Shown piece after piece: positions 7,355 to 14,640 of a stretch of 37,780 bases of DNA. Source of the stretch: a bacterium UBP2_UBA5202 (lineage in GTDB: Bacteria; Edwardsbacteria; AC1; EtOH8); the NCBI GenBank assembly GCA_002412795.1, contig DHVS01000030.1:52552-90331 (forward strand). The letters run 5' to 3'. Numbering within the stretch: the stretch's first letter is position 1; each line of letters begins with the position of its first letter. The notes beneath the pieces are model-generated. The model searched no databases. It saw nothing but the letters and a program-made list of their open reading frames with translations, and had not been told where the DNA came from. The position numbers were made by a program, and so were the translations under genes.

Positions 7355-8416
7355 TTAATCCTTGTTAAATGCCTCATGGTGTTTCTGCACAATTGCCTTT
7401 GCTTCTGGAATATCATATCTTTCAAGAAATTCTGCCGACGATAAAACAATATACTCATTTTTATCTCTCAACATTGGCAGAATAACAGGTACTGCCTTTG
7501 CTGCCTTTTCGGGTTCCATGCTTTTTAATAATTTTATAAATATCAATTTATCTGTTGTATCATTTCCGTTTAAAACCTGCAATATTGCCGGCATAAATTT
7601 TTCTGAATTAATTGTCAAATAGGTTTGAGGAACTAATCCAACCTTAAACCCAAGCATTATAATGTTTATCGTTTTATCAGTTAACTTGCCAGAATGAATA
7701 AGTGCATTTATAATATTTTGCCTACCCAATGTTTGCGCATTGACATAATCCTCATAAAACATATTGGCGATATTCTCGTTTAAAGAATCTATCCCCCACA
7801 AAGCATATGCGGCATATATATTTCCTTTTCTGAACGATCCGTACAATTCAGCCATACACAAACTTCTTGCCAACCATGCTGATTGGGCCGCTTCAAAACA
7901 AACGGAGGGGTTTTCATCGTCAAGCAAAGTTATCAAGGCCTTAATTTTTCTTTGATCACTATATTCGATATCACCTAAAGCCATTGCACACCACATTCGT
8001 GTTTTTACATCGCCATTTGTTACTGCATAAATAATTGTATTAGTAGCCTTTGGACCTATCTTTTTCAATAATGATGTGGGGTTCTTATATCTCAATCCTC
8101 TTTTTTCAGAATCAATGCGGTTTGAAAATTGATACAACACGCCCGAAGGATAGGGATCTGCATAATGACAATGAGCTATGATCGTAACTAGCTGTAATCC
8201 CTTTTGGGGGTCACCCTCGTTTTTTAATTTATTGGTAATTTTACTTATATATTTAAATTGATCTTCGTGGCTCAACCTAAAATAATCATTCTCCGCTGTC
8301 TTTTGAGTTGTGGGGTTTTCAGATACCAACCCTTCATCAAGAGAGTGAAAAGTCCTACAGCCTAAAAGTGTTACAAATAGAGAAACCGCGAATATTGTTA
8401 AAATATGTTTTCTCAT
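7355..8416 (-). CDS. HEAT-repeat lipoprotein
   Basis: A 353-residue predicted lipoprotein: a hydrophobic N-terminus ends in the lipobox LLGC with the lipidated Cys at residue 20. Most of the mature protein is helical with HEAT-like repeats, such as KTRMWCAMALGDIEYSDQRK then IKALITLLDDENPSVCFEAAQS (about 140-182) and AVPVILPMLRDKNEYIVLSSAEFLER near the C-terminus. HEAT repeats are protein-binding scaffolds; no catalytic motif is seen. The gene is clearly AT-rich against purM (13 bases downstream) and the methyltransferase (22 bases upstream), suggesting a separate origin. Function is unknown and periplasmic anchoring is inferred. Confidence 0.8.
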   Translation of the reverse strand: MRKHILTIFAVSLFVTLLGCRTFHSLDEGLVSENPTTQKTAENDYFRLSHEDQFKYISKITNKLKNEGDPQKGLQLVTIIAHCHYADPYPSGVLYQFSNRIDSEKRGLRYKNPTSLLKKIGPKATNTIIYAVTNGDVKTRMWCAMALGDIEYSDQRKIKALITLLDDENPSVCFEAAQSAWLARSLCMAELYGSFRKGNIYAAYALWGIDSLNENIANMFYEDYVNAQTLGRQNIINALIHSGKLTDKTINIIMLGFKVGLVPQTYLTINSEKFMPAILQVLNGNDTTDKLIFIKLLKSMEPEKAAKAVPVILPMLRDKNEYIVLSSAEFLERYDIPEAKAIVQKHHEAFNKD

Positions 8417-8438
8417 CTAAACACCTATTGTTTAAATT

Positions 8439-9113
8439 CTATGATTTAATCGCCATTACGATTAAATCGTCTTGTGTATCGTTATTTCCCCGCACTTCGT
8501 GCCGCTTGATCTTGAAACCCGCTTTTTCTATCTCTTTGATTATATCCTCCGCCCGGCCGAAATACCTTCCGGCCACACCACTATATACCATGCAACGTGA
8601 TTCTGGATCATAATTCTTCAACACTTCCGGTTCCTTCGGATCTCCGCACATACTGCTGACATAAAACGATCCGCCGGGTCTTAAGACCCGGTATGCTTCT
8701 TTAAGCATTTCAGCCCTGTCATCACCTATGATGCAATGCAGGCAATGTCCGTCGACCACAACATCAAAGATCTCATCTTCCCATCTTCTCAAGTTCCGAA
8801 CGTCGCCTTCGATAAACTCTGCCTTCATGCCTGTCTTGAGCGCTTTTCCCCTGGCCCACTCTATGGCGCTCGGCGCAATGTCTATTCCATAGACCTGATA
8901 TCCCTTTTCCGCAAACAGCAGGGCCACATCCCCGGCTCCGCAGCCCAGCTCCAGCACCTTGCCAGACTGCGGGAAACCATCGGAAGCGATCAGGGCCAGT
9001 ATTTCCGTCCGCCATTCATTCCAGTCCTTCTCATCGTTCCAGCCGGTCTTGCCCTCGGCTTTGCGCTTTTTGTACCGGGCATCATGGCCTATGTAGTTTG
9101 TTTTTAAGCTCAT
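8439..9113 (-). CDS. Class I SAM-dependent methyltransferase
   Basis: A 224-residue Rossmann-fold methyltransferase. Motif I is VLELGCGAGDVALLF (about residues 53-67) followed by the acidic YGIDIAP strand (about 74-80). Next come FIEGDVRNL (about 99-107) and the motif IV region FDVVVDGHCLHCI near 115-127, then EAYRVLRPGGSFYVSS near 140-155. This is the methyltransferase type 11 pattern. The substrate cannot be read from the sequence. It lies between argS and the HEAT lipoprotein, downstream of a C-rich palindromic repeat, with no clear pathway link to its neighbours. Confidence 0.88.
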   Translation of the reverse strand: MSLKTNYIGHDARYKKRKAEGKTGWNDEKDWNEWRTEILALIASDGFPQSGKVLELGCGAGDVALLFAEKGYQVYGIDIAPSAIEWARGKALKTGMKAEFIEGDVRNLRRWEDEIFDVVVDGHCLHCIIGDDRAEMLKEAYRVLRPGGSFYVSSMCGDPKEPEVLKNYDPESRCMVYSGVAGRYFGRAEDIIKEIEKAGFKIKRHEVRGNNDTQDDLIVMAIKS

Positions 9114-9133
9114 AAATCACCAACCCCACCCTT

Positions 9134-9172
9134 CCCTCCCCTCGAGGGGAGGGATAAGAGGGAGAGGTCAAA
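9134..9172. repeat. C-rich hairpin repeat, copy 5 (between argS and the methyltransferase)
   Basis: A perfect 20-bp palindrome at 9134-9153 (CCCTCCCCTC and its complement) is followed by ATAAGAGGGAGAGGTCA, the same tail seen in copies 3 and 4. Confidence 0.65.
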
Positions 9173-9177
9173 AAACC

Positions 9178-10824
9178 TCACATCTTCTCCGGGGCGCTGA
9201 CCCCCAGCAGGCTCAGCCCGTTGGCGAACACTATCCGGGCGGCGTCGCACAGGTCCAGCCGGGCCTGGGTCAGCCCGGCATCGTCGGTCACCACCCGATG
9301 CTGGTGATAAAAAGTATGGAACACCCCGGCCAGGTCCTGCAGGTAGGTGGGCAGGCGGTGCGGCTCCCGGGCCAGGGCCGCCCCCAGCACTACCTCGGGA
9401 AATTCCAGCAGGGCCTTGATAAGGTTTATCTCCTCCTTCTCCTTGAGTAAGCTCAGATCGCTCTTGGTCCGGGCGATGCCCTTCTCCCGGGCATGGTCGA
9501 TGATGCTGCAGATCCGGGCATGGGCGTACTGAACGTAAAATACCGGATTCTCGTCGGAGTGCTTGCGGGCCAGGTCCAGGTCGAAATCGAACTGGCTCTC
9601 GCTGCGCCGCATCAAAAAGAAATACCGCATCACGTCCGGCCCCACCTCGTCCCGCAGTTCGTCCAGGGTGACTATCACCCCGCTGCGCTTGGAGAACTTG
9701 ACCTCCCGGCCCTCCTCGATCAGGCGGACCATCTGCATCAGGATGAACTCCAGCGAATCCGGATCGTGCCCCAGGGCCTTAGCGGCGCCCTTCATGCGGG
9801 GAACGTCCCCGTGGTGGTCGGCCCCCCAGACGTAGATCAGCCTTTTGAACCCCCGGCCGAACTTGTTCAGCATGTAGGCGATGTCGGCCGCAAAGTAGGT
9901 GTGCTCGCCGGTGGATTTTATCACCACCCGGTCCTTCTCGTCGCCAAACTCGCTGGCCTTGAAGAACTGCGCCCCGTCCTGATCGTAGAGATAGCCCTTC
10001 TTCTTCAGTTCTCCCAATGATCTGCTGATGGCCCCGGATCCCACCAGGCCGACCTCGGAGAACCATTCATCGAACTCCACCTTCAGGTCTTTTAACGACA
10101 GCTTCAGGTTCTCCAGCATGCCGTCCCGCGAGATCCTGGTGGCCTCGGACAGCAGTTGGTCGGGCGGAAGGGCTTTTAGCCGGGCGCCCTGCTCGGAATC
10201 CAGCTGGGCGGCGAAATCTTTGAGGTACTCGCCCTGATAGCCGCCCTCGGGAAATTCAAAGGGCCGGCCCCAGATCTGATTCAAGCGGGCCAGCACCGAG
10301 CGGCCCAGCTTGTCGATCTGGTTGCCGGCGTCGTTTATGTAATACTCCCGATGGACCTGGTAGCCCACGGACTGCAAAAGCCGGGCGATGGCATCGCCCA
10401 CAAAAGCGCCCCGGCCGTGGCCCACGTGCAGCGGCCCGGTGGGGTTGACCGAGACGAACTCCACCTGTACCTTTTCCCGTTTCCCGTGGTCGCAGCAGCC
10501 AAAAGAGTTCTTCTTGTCCAGCAGGGTCACCAGTTCGCTGTACAGCCAGCCGGAGGCCAGCTTGAAATTGATGAACCCCGGCCCGGCGATCTCGGTCTTG
10601 GCCACCAAGGATGGATCGAGGTCCAGGGAATCAACTATCTTCTGGGCGATGTCCCGGGGCTTGGCCTTCAGCTCCTTGGCCAGGGACAAAGCAATGCTGG
10701 TGGCCCAGTCGCCGTGGGCGGCCTGCTTGGGGCGCTCCAGTATTATGCTTTGGGCATTCAACTTGACATCAAGAGCTTTTTGAGCTGCCTGTATTATTTG
10801 GTCTTGCAGGTATTGTTTTGACAT
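9178..10824 (-). CDS. argS: Arginyl-tRNA synthetase
   Basis: A 548-residue class I synthetase that charges tRNA-Arg. The N-terminal ArgRS add-on domain is followed by VEFVSVNPTGPLHVGHGRGAF (about 123-143), containing the HIGH-type signature HVGH. YYINDAGNQIDKLG is near 161-174, DHHGDVPRMKGA near 337-348, and VKFSKRSG near 377 stands where the KMSKS loop lies, as is usual for ArgRS. The C-terminal anticodon-binding DALR domain includes YVQYAHARICSI near 430. Length is normal. It starts at an ATG and is separated from the GIY-YIG gene by a repeat-bearing gap. Confidence 0.97.
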   Translation of the reverse strand: MSKQYLQDQIIQAAQKALDVKLNAQSIILERPKQAAHGDWATSIALSLAKELKAKPRDIAQKIVDSLDLDPSLVAKTEIAGPGFINFKLASGWLYSELVTLLDKKNSFGCCDHGKREKVQVEFVSVNPTGPLHVGHGRGAFVGDAIARLLQSVGYQVHREYYINDAGNQIDKLGRSVLARLNQIWGRPFEFPEGGYQGEYLKDFAAQLDSEQGARLKALPPDQLLSEATRISRDGMLENLKLSLKDLKVEFDEWFSEVGLVGSGAISRSLGELKKKGYLYDQDGAQFFKASEFGDEKDRVVIKSTGEHTYFAADIAYMLNKFGRGFKRLIYVWGADHHGDVPRMKGAAKALGHDPDSLEFILMQMVRLIEEGREVKFSKRSGVIVTLDELRDEVGPDVMRYFFLMRRSESQFDFDLDLARKHSDENPVFYVQYAHARICSIIDHAREKGIARTKSDLSLLKEKEEINLIKALLEFPEVVLGAALAREPHRLPTYLQDLAGVFHTFYHQHRVVTDDAGLTQARLDLCDAARIVFANGLSLLGVSAPEKM

Positions 10825-10836
10825 GTCCCTCTTAAC

Positions 10837-11370
10837 GTCATTACGAAATATGCTTCTTGCCTGACAAATGAAGTAATCTGACTATTAACATCTTTTGTGG
10901 AACTGCTCCTTGCCTTGCAGACGCCCGCACTGAGACTTGCCCTGAGCCTATGCCGAAGGGATTACTCCGTGCTTTGCGGTTGAAGTGAAGCAATCCAACC
11001 AATAACGTATCTAAATCCTTTCATACAGATCCTCCCAACCGGGATTCACCTTTTCAATCAGCCTTATCTTGTTGGCCCGTGAACCCGCCTTCAATTGCTT
11101 TTCCCTGGCAATGGCAGATCTGGGAGCATTGAATGTTTCGTAATATACCAATTTAAAGGCCTTGTACCTGCCGGAAAAAGAGGAAGGCTTTATATCCCTG
11201 TGCTCGGCCACCCTGCGTTTCAGGTCGTTGGTAACGCCGGTGTATAGAGTACCGTATTTTTTGCTGGCCAGGATGTAGATGTAATAACTTTTATCCGGCA
11301 TCGGAGCAATTCGCTTGTTTATGGTTGGATCGCTTCGTTTGCCGCCAATTGGGTAATGCCTCGCGATGAC
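10837..11370. repeat. Imperfect inverted ends around the GIY-YIG gene
   Basis: GTCATTACGA at 10837-10846 is matched by TCGCGATGAC at 11361-11370, an inverted pair agreeing at 8 of 10 positions. Further inverted similarity is visible inside (AAGTGAAGCAATCC near 10983-10996, GGATCGCTTCG near 11328). The unit encloses the GIY-YIG gene. Confidence 0.4.
11011..11301 (-). CDS. GIY-YIG domain endonuclease-like protein
   Basis: A 96-residue single-domain GIY-YIG protein (UPF0213/YhbQ-like). The catalytic YYIYILASKKYGTLYTGVTNDLKRRVAEHR (residues about 6-35) carries the paired tyrosines and the conserved arginine. KLVYYETFNAPRSAIAREKQLK with its glutamate and the WxxLY closing motif (WEDLYERI) complete the domain. 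Cellular target unknown. It sits alone between rsfS and argS inside imperfect inverted repeats, similar to the DUF559 and GxxExxY genes in this window. Confidence 0.88.
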   Translation of the reverse strand: MPDKSYYIYILASKKYGTLYTGVTNDLKRRVAEHRDIKPSSFSGRYKAFKLVYYETFNAPRSAIAREKQLKAGSRANKIRLIEKVNPGWEDLYERI

Positions 11371-11379
11371 CCCAGTGAG

Positions 11380-11952
11380 TCAGTCCTTTACCTCTTCCTT
11401 GGGGGCATCGGCCCACAGCTCTTCCAGGGCATAGTAATCACGGGCCCGGGGCTGCATGATGTGCACCACCACGTCCACGTAATCCAGCAGCACCCAGGTG
11501 GCCCCGGCCATTCCCTCCACGTGGTGCGGCTTGACGCCCTTGGCCCTTAAGCCGTCCTCGATGGCATGGCAGATGGCCCGCACCTGGATGTCGGTGGCCC
11601 CGGAGGCCAGCACGAAGTAATCGGCCACGGACGACAGGTTCTTGATCTCCAGCACACTGACGTCGAAGGCTTTTTTGCTGAGAGCCAGCTGGGAGATCTC
11701 GTGGGCCAGCGCCTTGACCTGGTCTGGCGCTTGCACCGAGCCGCGTCGAGGTGTGGGCTGTGGCCGGACCGTTTTCTTCTGGACCGGCGCTGTTTTCTTG
11801 ATCACTATTTTTCTGACCGGAACGGTTTTCTTGACCGCCGGTTTTCTGACCGCGGCCTTTCTTCTGGCCAGGGATACTTTTTTGGGCCTCCTCAAGGCTT
11901 TAGAACCGGCCGAGGAAACCTTTCTTTTGGGGACGGATGTAGTCTTTGCCAA
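11380..11952 (-). CDS. rsfS: RsfS ribosomal silencing factor with a long basic N-terminal extension
   Basis: RsfS (DUF143/Iojap) binds ribosomal protein uL14 and blocks subunit joining in slow growth. The RsfS domain occupies about residues 75-185: ALAHEISQLALSKKAFDVSVLEI, SVADYFVLASGATDIQVRAI, HHVEGMAGATWVLLDYVDVVVHIM and ARDYYALEELWADAP. The first 75 residues are an unusual extension, rich in Lys, Arg, Ala, Val and Pro with loose repeats of the type KKTxPVxK, like histone-H1-type tails. The start is a TTG at 11952 preceded by GGAGGT 11 bases upstream. No later ATG exists before the domain, but later GTG starts are possible. It overlaps the LytR_C gene by 53 bases. Confidence 0.88.
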   Translation of the reverse strand: MAKTTSVPKRKVSSAGSKALRRPKKVSLARRKAAVRKPAVKKTVPVRKIVIKKTAPVQKKTVRPQPTPRRGSVQAPDQVKALAHEISQLALSKKAFDVSVLEIKNLSSVADYFVLASGATDIQVRAICHAIEDGLRAKGVKPHHVEGMAGATWVLLDYVDVVVHIMQPRARDYYALEELWADAPKEEVKD

Positions 11953-12367
11953 TTATTACTGTTACCTCCAAATATGATCTTGATTCTAATTGCGGGATTA
12001 TGTTTTTACATTTTAATGCCTCGGCCACATAAGCGGCGTTGCCGGTGCTGTTGTCGGCCCGGTCCACCACCACCGTCTCGGGAAAACTGTCGTTCTCGGC
12101 GTTGGCGATGTCCACCACGTCAAAGCCCCAGCGGCGCAGTTCGTCGGCCATCTTCTGGGCCAGGCCGGCCTCCTTGGTGCCGTTCAGCACCTGCACCCTT
12201 ATCTGGGCGATGCGCCGCTTCTTCTCGATCTCGTGGTTCCCTTTCCAGCGCAGGTAGACCGAAAATCCCACCGCCCCGCAGATGATTACCAGCAGCAGGA
12301 CCGCGGCCGTCAGAAACTTTTTGCGGGATTTGCTGACCGGGCGTTTTTTTAGATCAACAGGGGACAT
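11900..12367 (-). CDS. Membrane-anchored LytR C-terminal (LytR_C) domain protein
   Basis: A 155-residue protein with a short basic cytoplasmic tail, one membrane segment (FLTAAVLLLVIICGAVGFSV, about residues 19-38) and an extracytoplasmic LytR_C domain. That domain starts with IRVQVLNGTKEAGLAQKMADELRRWGFDVVDIANA (about 56-90) and contains ETVVVDR, then AYVAEALKC and VTVIIGKDY. The domain accompanies LytR-CpsA-Psr enzymes, and proteins of this small type commonly precede rsfS. No catalytic LCP domain is present. The 3' end overlaps rsfS, which suggests translational coupling. Confidence 0.85.
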   Translation of the reverse strand: MSPVDLKKRPVSKSRKKFLTAAVLLLVIICGAVGFSVYLRWKGNHEIEKKRRIAQIRVQVLNGTKEAGLAQKMADELRRWGFDVVDIANAENDSFPETVVVDRADNSTGNAAYVAEALKCKNIIPQLESRSYLEVTVIIGKDYIRPQKKGFLGRF

Positions 12368-12418
12368 GATTTTACCGATTTTGATGTTTGTTTTTTGGTT
12401 TCTGTAACACAGTGTGGA

Positions 12419-13075
12419 TCACCAACACCAAAGTTCCATGATCCTCCTGTTCCTCATGGCCGGTATCGAATAGGTAGTAACTAATTTTATGGCCGGCCGG
12501 CAGACCTTGAGAATGGTGATCCTCAACGGCACCTCCTGGTCCTGGGGCAGCTCTGCCGCGACCCTGCCGGTGGCGGCGTCAATGAAGCGCCGGGGCTCGG
12601 AGTCGGGATCCCTGCTGGTGCTAGGCATAATTATCCGGCGGACGCCCCCGGCCCTCATTCCCGCAATGCAGGTGAAAAAGTATTGGGGGACCTTTCCTGA
12701 CTGAACCTGGCAGGGAACACCCTGATGTCTGTCGGTATCGACGGGGGGATAAAGAAAACTCATTTGGCCGGAGCTGGCGGTGTTGCCAGCGTCGTCCAGC
12801 GCTTCCACCAGCAGGGTTATCCGGCGGCCGTGCTGTACCACCCGCCCTTTGCCTTTGGTGATATCCTGGGGTTCAAAAGATGCCCGGCCTTCTTCGTCCT
12901 GGGCCAGCGCCACTGCCATGCGGGGACTGAGATTTCCAGGGTCGTACCAGATGCTGCCATCGCATAGTTTGTTGAACACAAATATCCCCGACAGGATAAG
13001 TAAAATTACCGGCGCCAGAAAACCGAGTATTTTATTTGGGTTAATATGAATATACATGCTCCCTTCAACCGGCAT
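12419..13075 (-). CDS. Membrane-anchored FKBP-like protein (divergent)
   Basis: A 218-residue protein with one N-terminal membrane segment (ILGFLAPVILLILSGIFVF, about residues 16-34). About residues 75-195 resemble a degenerate FKBP peptidyl-prolyl isomerase: GKGRVVQHGRRITLLVEALDDAGN, FFTCIAGMRAGGVRRIIMPS (compare the FKBP GMxxGGxRxxxxPP run) and VPLRITILKV at the last strand. Several active-site aromatics are not obvious, so isomerase activity is doubtful. The start at 13075 overlaps the glmU-like gene by 11 bases; an internal ATG at 13057 is an alternative. Likely in the same operon as glmU and panD. Assignment is by pattern only. Confidence 0.5.
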   Translation of the reverse strand: MPVEGSMYIHINPNKILGFLAPVILLILSGIFVFNKLCDGSIWYDPGNLSPRMAVALAQDEEGRASFEPQDITKGKGRVVQHGRRITLLVEALDDAGNTASSGQMSFLYPPVDTDRHQGVPCQVQSGKVPQYFFTCIAGMRAGGVRRIIMPSTSRDPDSEPRRFIDAATGRVAAELPQDQEVPLRITILKVCRPAIKLVTTYSIPAMRNRRIMELWCW

Positions 13076-13808
13076 TTGGTTGCAGATATCTTTCGCATTC
13101 GCTCAATTCCTCCGGGGTATTGATCCCCAGCACTTCCCGGCTATCTTTAACCACCTGGGCCGCGATCTTCTTCCCCTGCTGTTTGAATATCCCGATCACG
13201 TCGGTCAGGTAGTATTCGCCCTGCTTGTTGTTGGGAGTTAAGAGCCCCAGCGCTTCCACCAGTCTCTGGTTCTCGAAGGCATAGATGGCGGGGTTGATCT
13301 CTTTGACCGCCAGTTCTTCCGGCGAAGCGTCCCGGGCCTCCACGATCTTGGTGACAAAGCCGCCGGCATCCCGGATCACCCGGCCGTAGCCCCCCGGCTG
13401 ATCTATGATCGTGCTTAGCATGGTGCAGGCGTTGCGCTCTTCTCTGTGTTTTTTGAGCAACGCAACAATGGTCTCCGGTTTTATCAGCGGCACGTCGCCG
13501 TAAAGCACCAGCAGTTCGCCGGCGAAGTTCTCGATGATTGGCAGGGCCTGCATCACCGCATGACCGGTGCCCTTCTGCTCGGCCTGAAGCACGAACTCGA
13601 CCTCCAGGCCCTTTAGTAATTCCCTGACCTTCTCGGCCTGGTGGCCGACGATGACCACGGTCCGGGCCACCCCGGCCGTTTGGGCCGAGCGGACCACATG
13701 CTCCACCAGCGGCTTCCCGCACAGGCGGTGCAGCACCTTGGCCAGGTCCGACTTCATCCTGGTTCCCTGACCCGCCGCCAGTATCAGGCAGATGCAGTCC
13801 CTGGTCAT
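13065..13808 (-). CDS. GlmU-type N-terminal uridyltransferase domain protein (single domain)
   Basis: A 247-residue nucleotidyltransferase matching the pyrophosphorylase half of GlmU, which makes UDP-GlcNAc. Seen are CLILAAGQGTRMKSDLAKVLHRLCGKPLVEHV (about 7-38), QAEQKGTGHAV near 76-86, VLYGDVPLI near 98-106 with the metal-binding Asp, GYGRVIRD near 137, and KEINPAIYAFE with NKQGEYYLTDVIG near 192-204. The left-handed beta-helix acetyltransferase half of full GlmU (about 450 residues) is absent. The product may be UDP-GlcNAc or another nucleotide sugar. It starts in a 4-base ATGA overlap with the panD stop, indicating coupled translation. Confidence 0.88.
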   Translation of the reverse strand: MTRDCICLILAAGQGTRMKSDLAKVLHRLCGKPLVEHVVRSAQTAGVARTVVIVGHQAEKVRELLKGLEVEFVLQAEQKGTGHAVMQALPIIENFAGELLVLYGDVPLIKPETIVALLKKHREERNACTMLSTIIDQPGGYGRVIRDAGGFVTKIVEARDASPEELAVKEINPAIYAFENQRLVEALGLLTPNNKQGEYYLTDVIGIFKQQGKKIAAQVVKDSREVLGINTPEELSECERYLQPNAG

Positions 13809-14167
13809 AGCTTGGTCTTCCTGGCGATGCGGTTCCTGTCGTCCACGCAGACGATCTTGGGCTGGTGCTTCCCGGCCTCGGCGTCCTCCTTGTAGCAGGA
13901 GGAGATGATGATGATCTTGTCGCCGGCCAGGCCCAGCCGGGCCGCCGCCCCGTTGAGGGTGATGGTGCCCGACCTCTTGGGGGCCTTGATGACATAGGTC
14001 TCAAAGCGGTTCCCGTTGTTGATGTTCACCACCTGCACGATCTCGTTGGGCAGGATGTCGGCGGCTTCCATCAGCAGTTCGTCGACGGCAATGGAGCCGG
14101 AGTAGTGCAGGTTGGCCCCGGTCAGTGTGGCGCGGTGGATCTTGGATTTGCAGAGGATTCGGAACAT
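13805..14167 (-). CDS. panD: PanD, aspartate 1-decarboxylase proenzyme
   Basis: A 120-residue pyruvoyl enzyme making beta-alanine for pantothenate. Self-cleavage occurs between Gly24 and Ser25 (LHYSGS); Lys9 and the conserved Tyr22 are also in place. The core NNGNRFETYVIKAPKRSGTITLNGAAAR (about 50-77) holds Arg54, Tyr58 and the Asn72-type residues of the family. The ATG at 14167 is chosen because it gives the family N-terminus MFRILCKSKIHRATLT and has GAAAGG 7 bases upstream; an in-frame start at 14191 would add eight unsupported residues. It belongs to the panB-panC-panD set, split from panC by the GxxExxY cassette. Confidence 0.96.
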   Translation of the reverse strand: MFRILCKSKIHRATLTGANLHYSGSIAVDELLMEAADILPNEIVQVVNINNGNRFETYVIKAPKRSGTITLNGAAARLGLAGDKIIIISSCYKEDAEAGKHQPKIVCVDDRNRIARKTKL

Positions 14168-14184
14168 GGGTGCCTTTCTCAATT

Positions 14185-14621
14185 GATTCAAACGGATATT
14201 ACGGATTCAGACGGATTAGTTCTTACGGGCCATTCTTATATATTCTAACTTAGGTGTGCCAAAGTTGGCCAGTAATCCGACTTCATATGGAGTTGCCTTA
14301 AGATACGACACTAACTGTTCTTTAGCCACTTTAGGAAGATATTCTAAAGCCTTGATTTCAATTATCACTTTTTCTTCAATCACCAAATCCAACCTGAAAG
14401 AACCGACGATTTTCTTGTTATAAATTACCTTGATCTCTTTTTCTGTTTTATACTCAATGCCTTCATTTTGGAATTCAAATTCCAATGCCCTTTGATATAT
14501 CCTCTCTGGAAAGCCGCACCCCAATTGGGTATGCACTTTAAAGAACAACCCAATTATTTTATAGGTGAGATCGGAATGTATCAGCTTTTCGCCCTTATCC
14601 ATATACCCATCCGTTTGAATC
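14185..14621. mobile_element. Small GxxExxY cassette with perfect 13-bp inverted ends
   Basis: GATTCAAACGGAT at 14185-14197 is exactly reverse-complemented at 14609-14621. The 437-bp unit holds just one gene. The left end also repeats ACGGAT-type words (14193, 14201, 14211), so the ends are internally repetitive. It separates panC from panD, normally neighbouring genes. No target-site duplication was identified with confidence. Confidence 0.6.
14216..14602 (-). CDS. GxxExxY family protein
   Basis: A 128-residue protein of the GxxExxY family, predicted relatives of PD-(D/E)xK nucleases with unknown function. The naming motif is GFPERIYQRAL (about residues 30-40). LTYKIIGLFFKVHTQLG precedes it; FRLDLVIEEKVIIEIKALEYLP (about 69-90) carries the Asp and the IEIK nuclease-like pair, and LGLLANFG-like sequence (VGLLANFGTPKLEYIRM) closes the domain. 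It is AT-rich compared with panC and panD and is bounded by perfect 13-bp inverted repeats, so it appears to be cargo of a small element. Confidence 0.9.
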   Translation of the reverse strand: MDKGEKLIHSDLTYKIIGLFFKVHTQLGCGFPERIYQRALEFEFQNEGIEYKTEKEIKVIYNKKIVGSFRLDLVIEEKVIIEIKALEYLPKVAKEQLVSYLKATPYEVGLLANFGTPKLEYIRMARKN

Positions 14622-14640
14622 GTAAATAATCGGTATGAAT

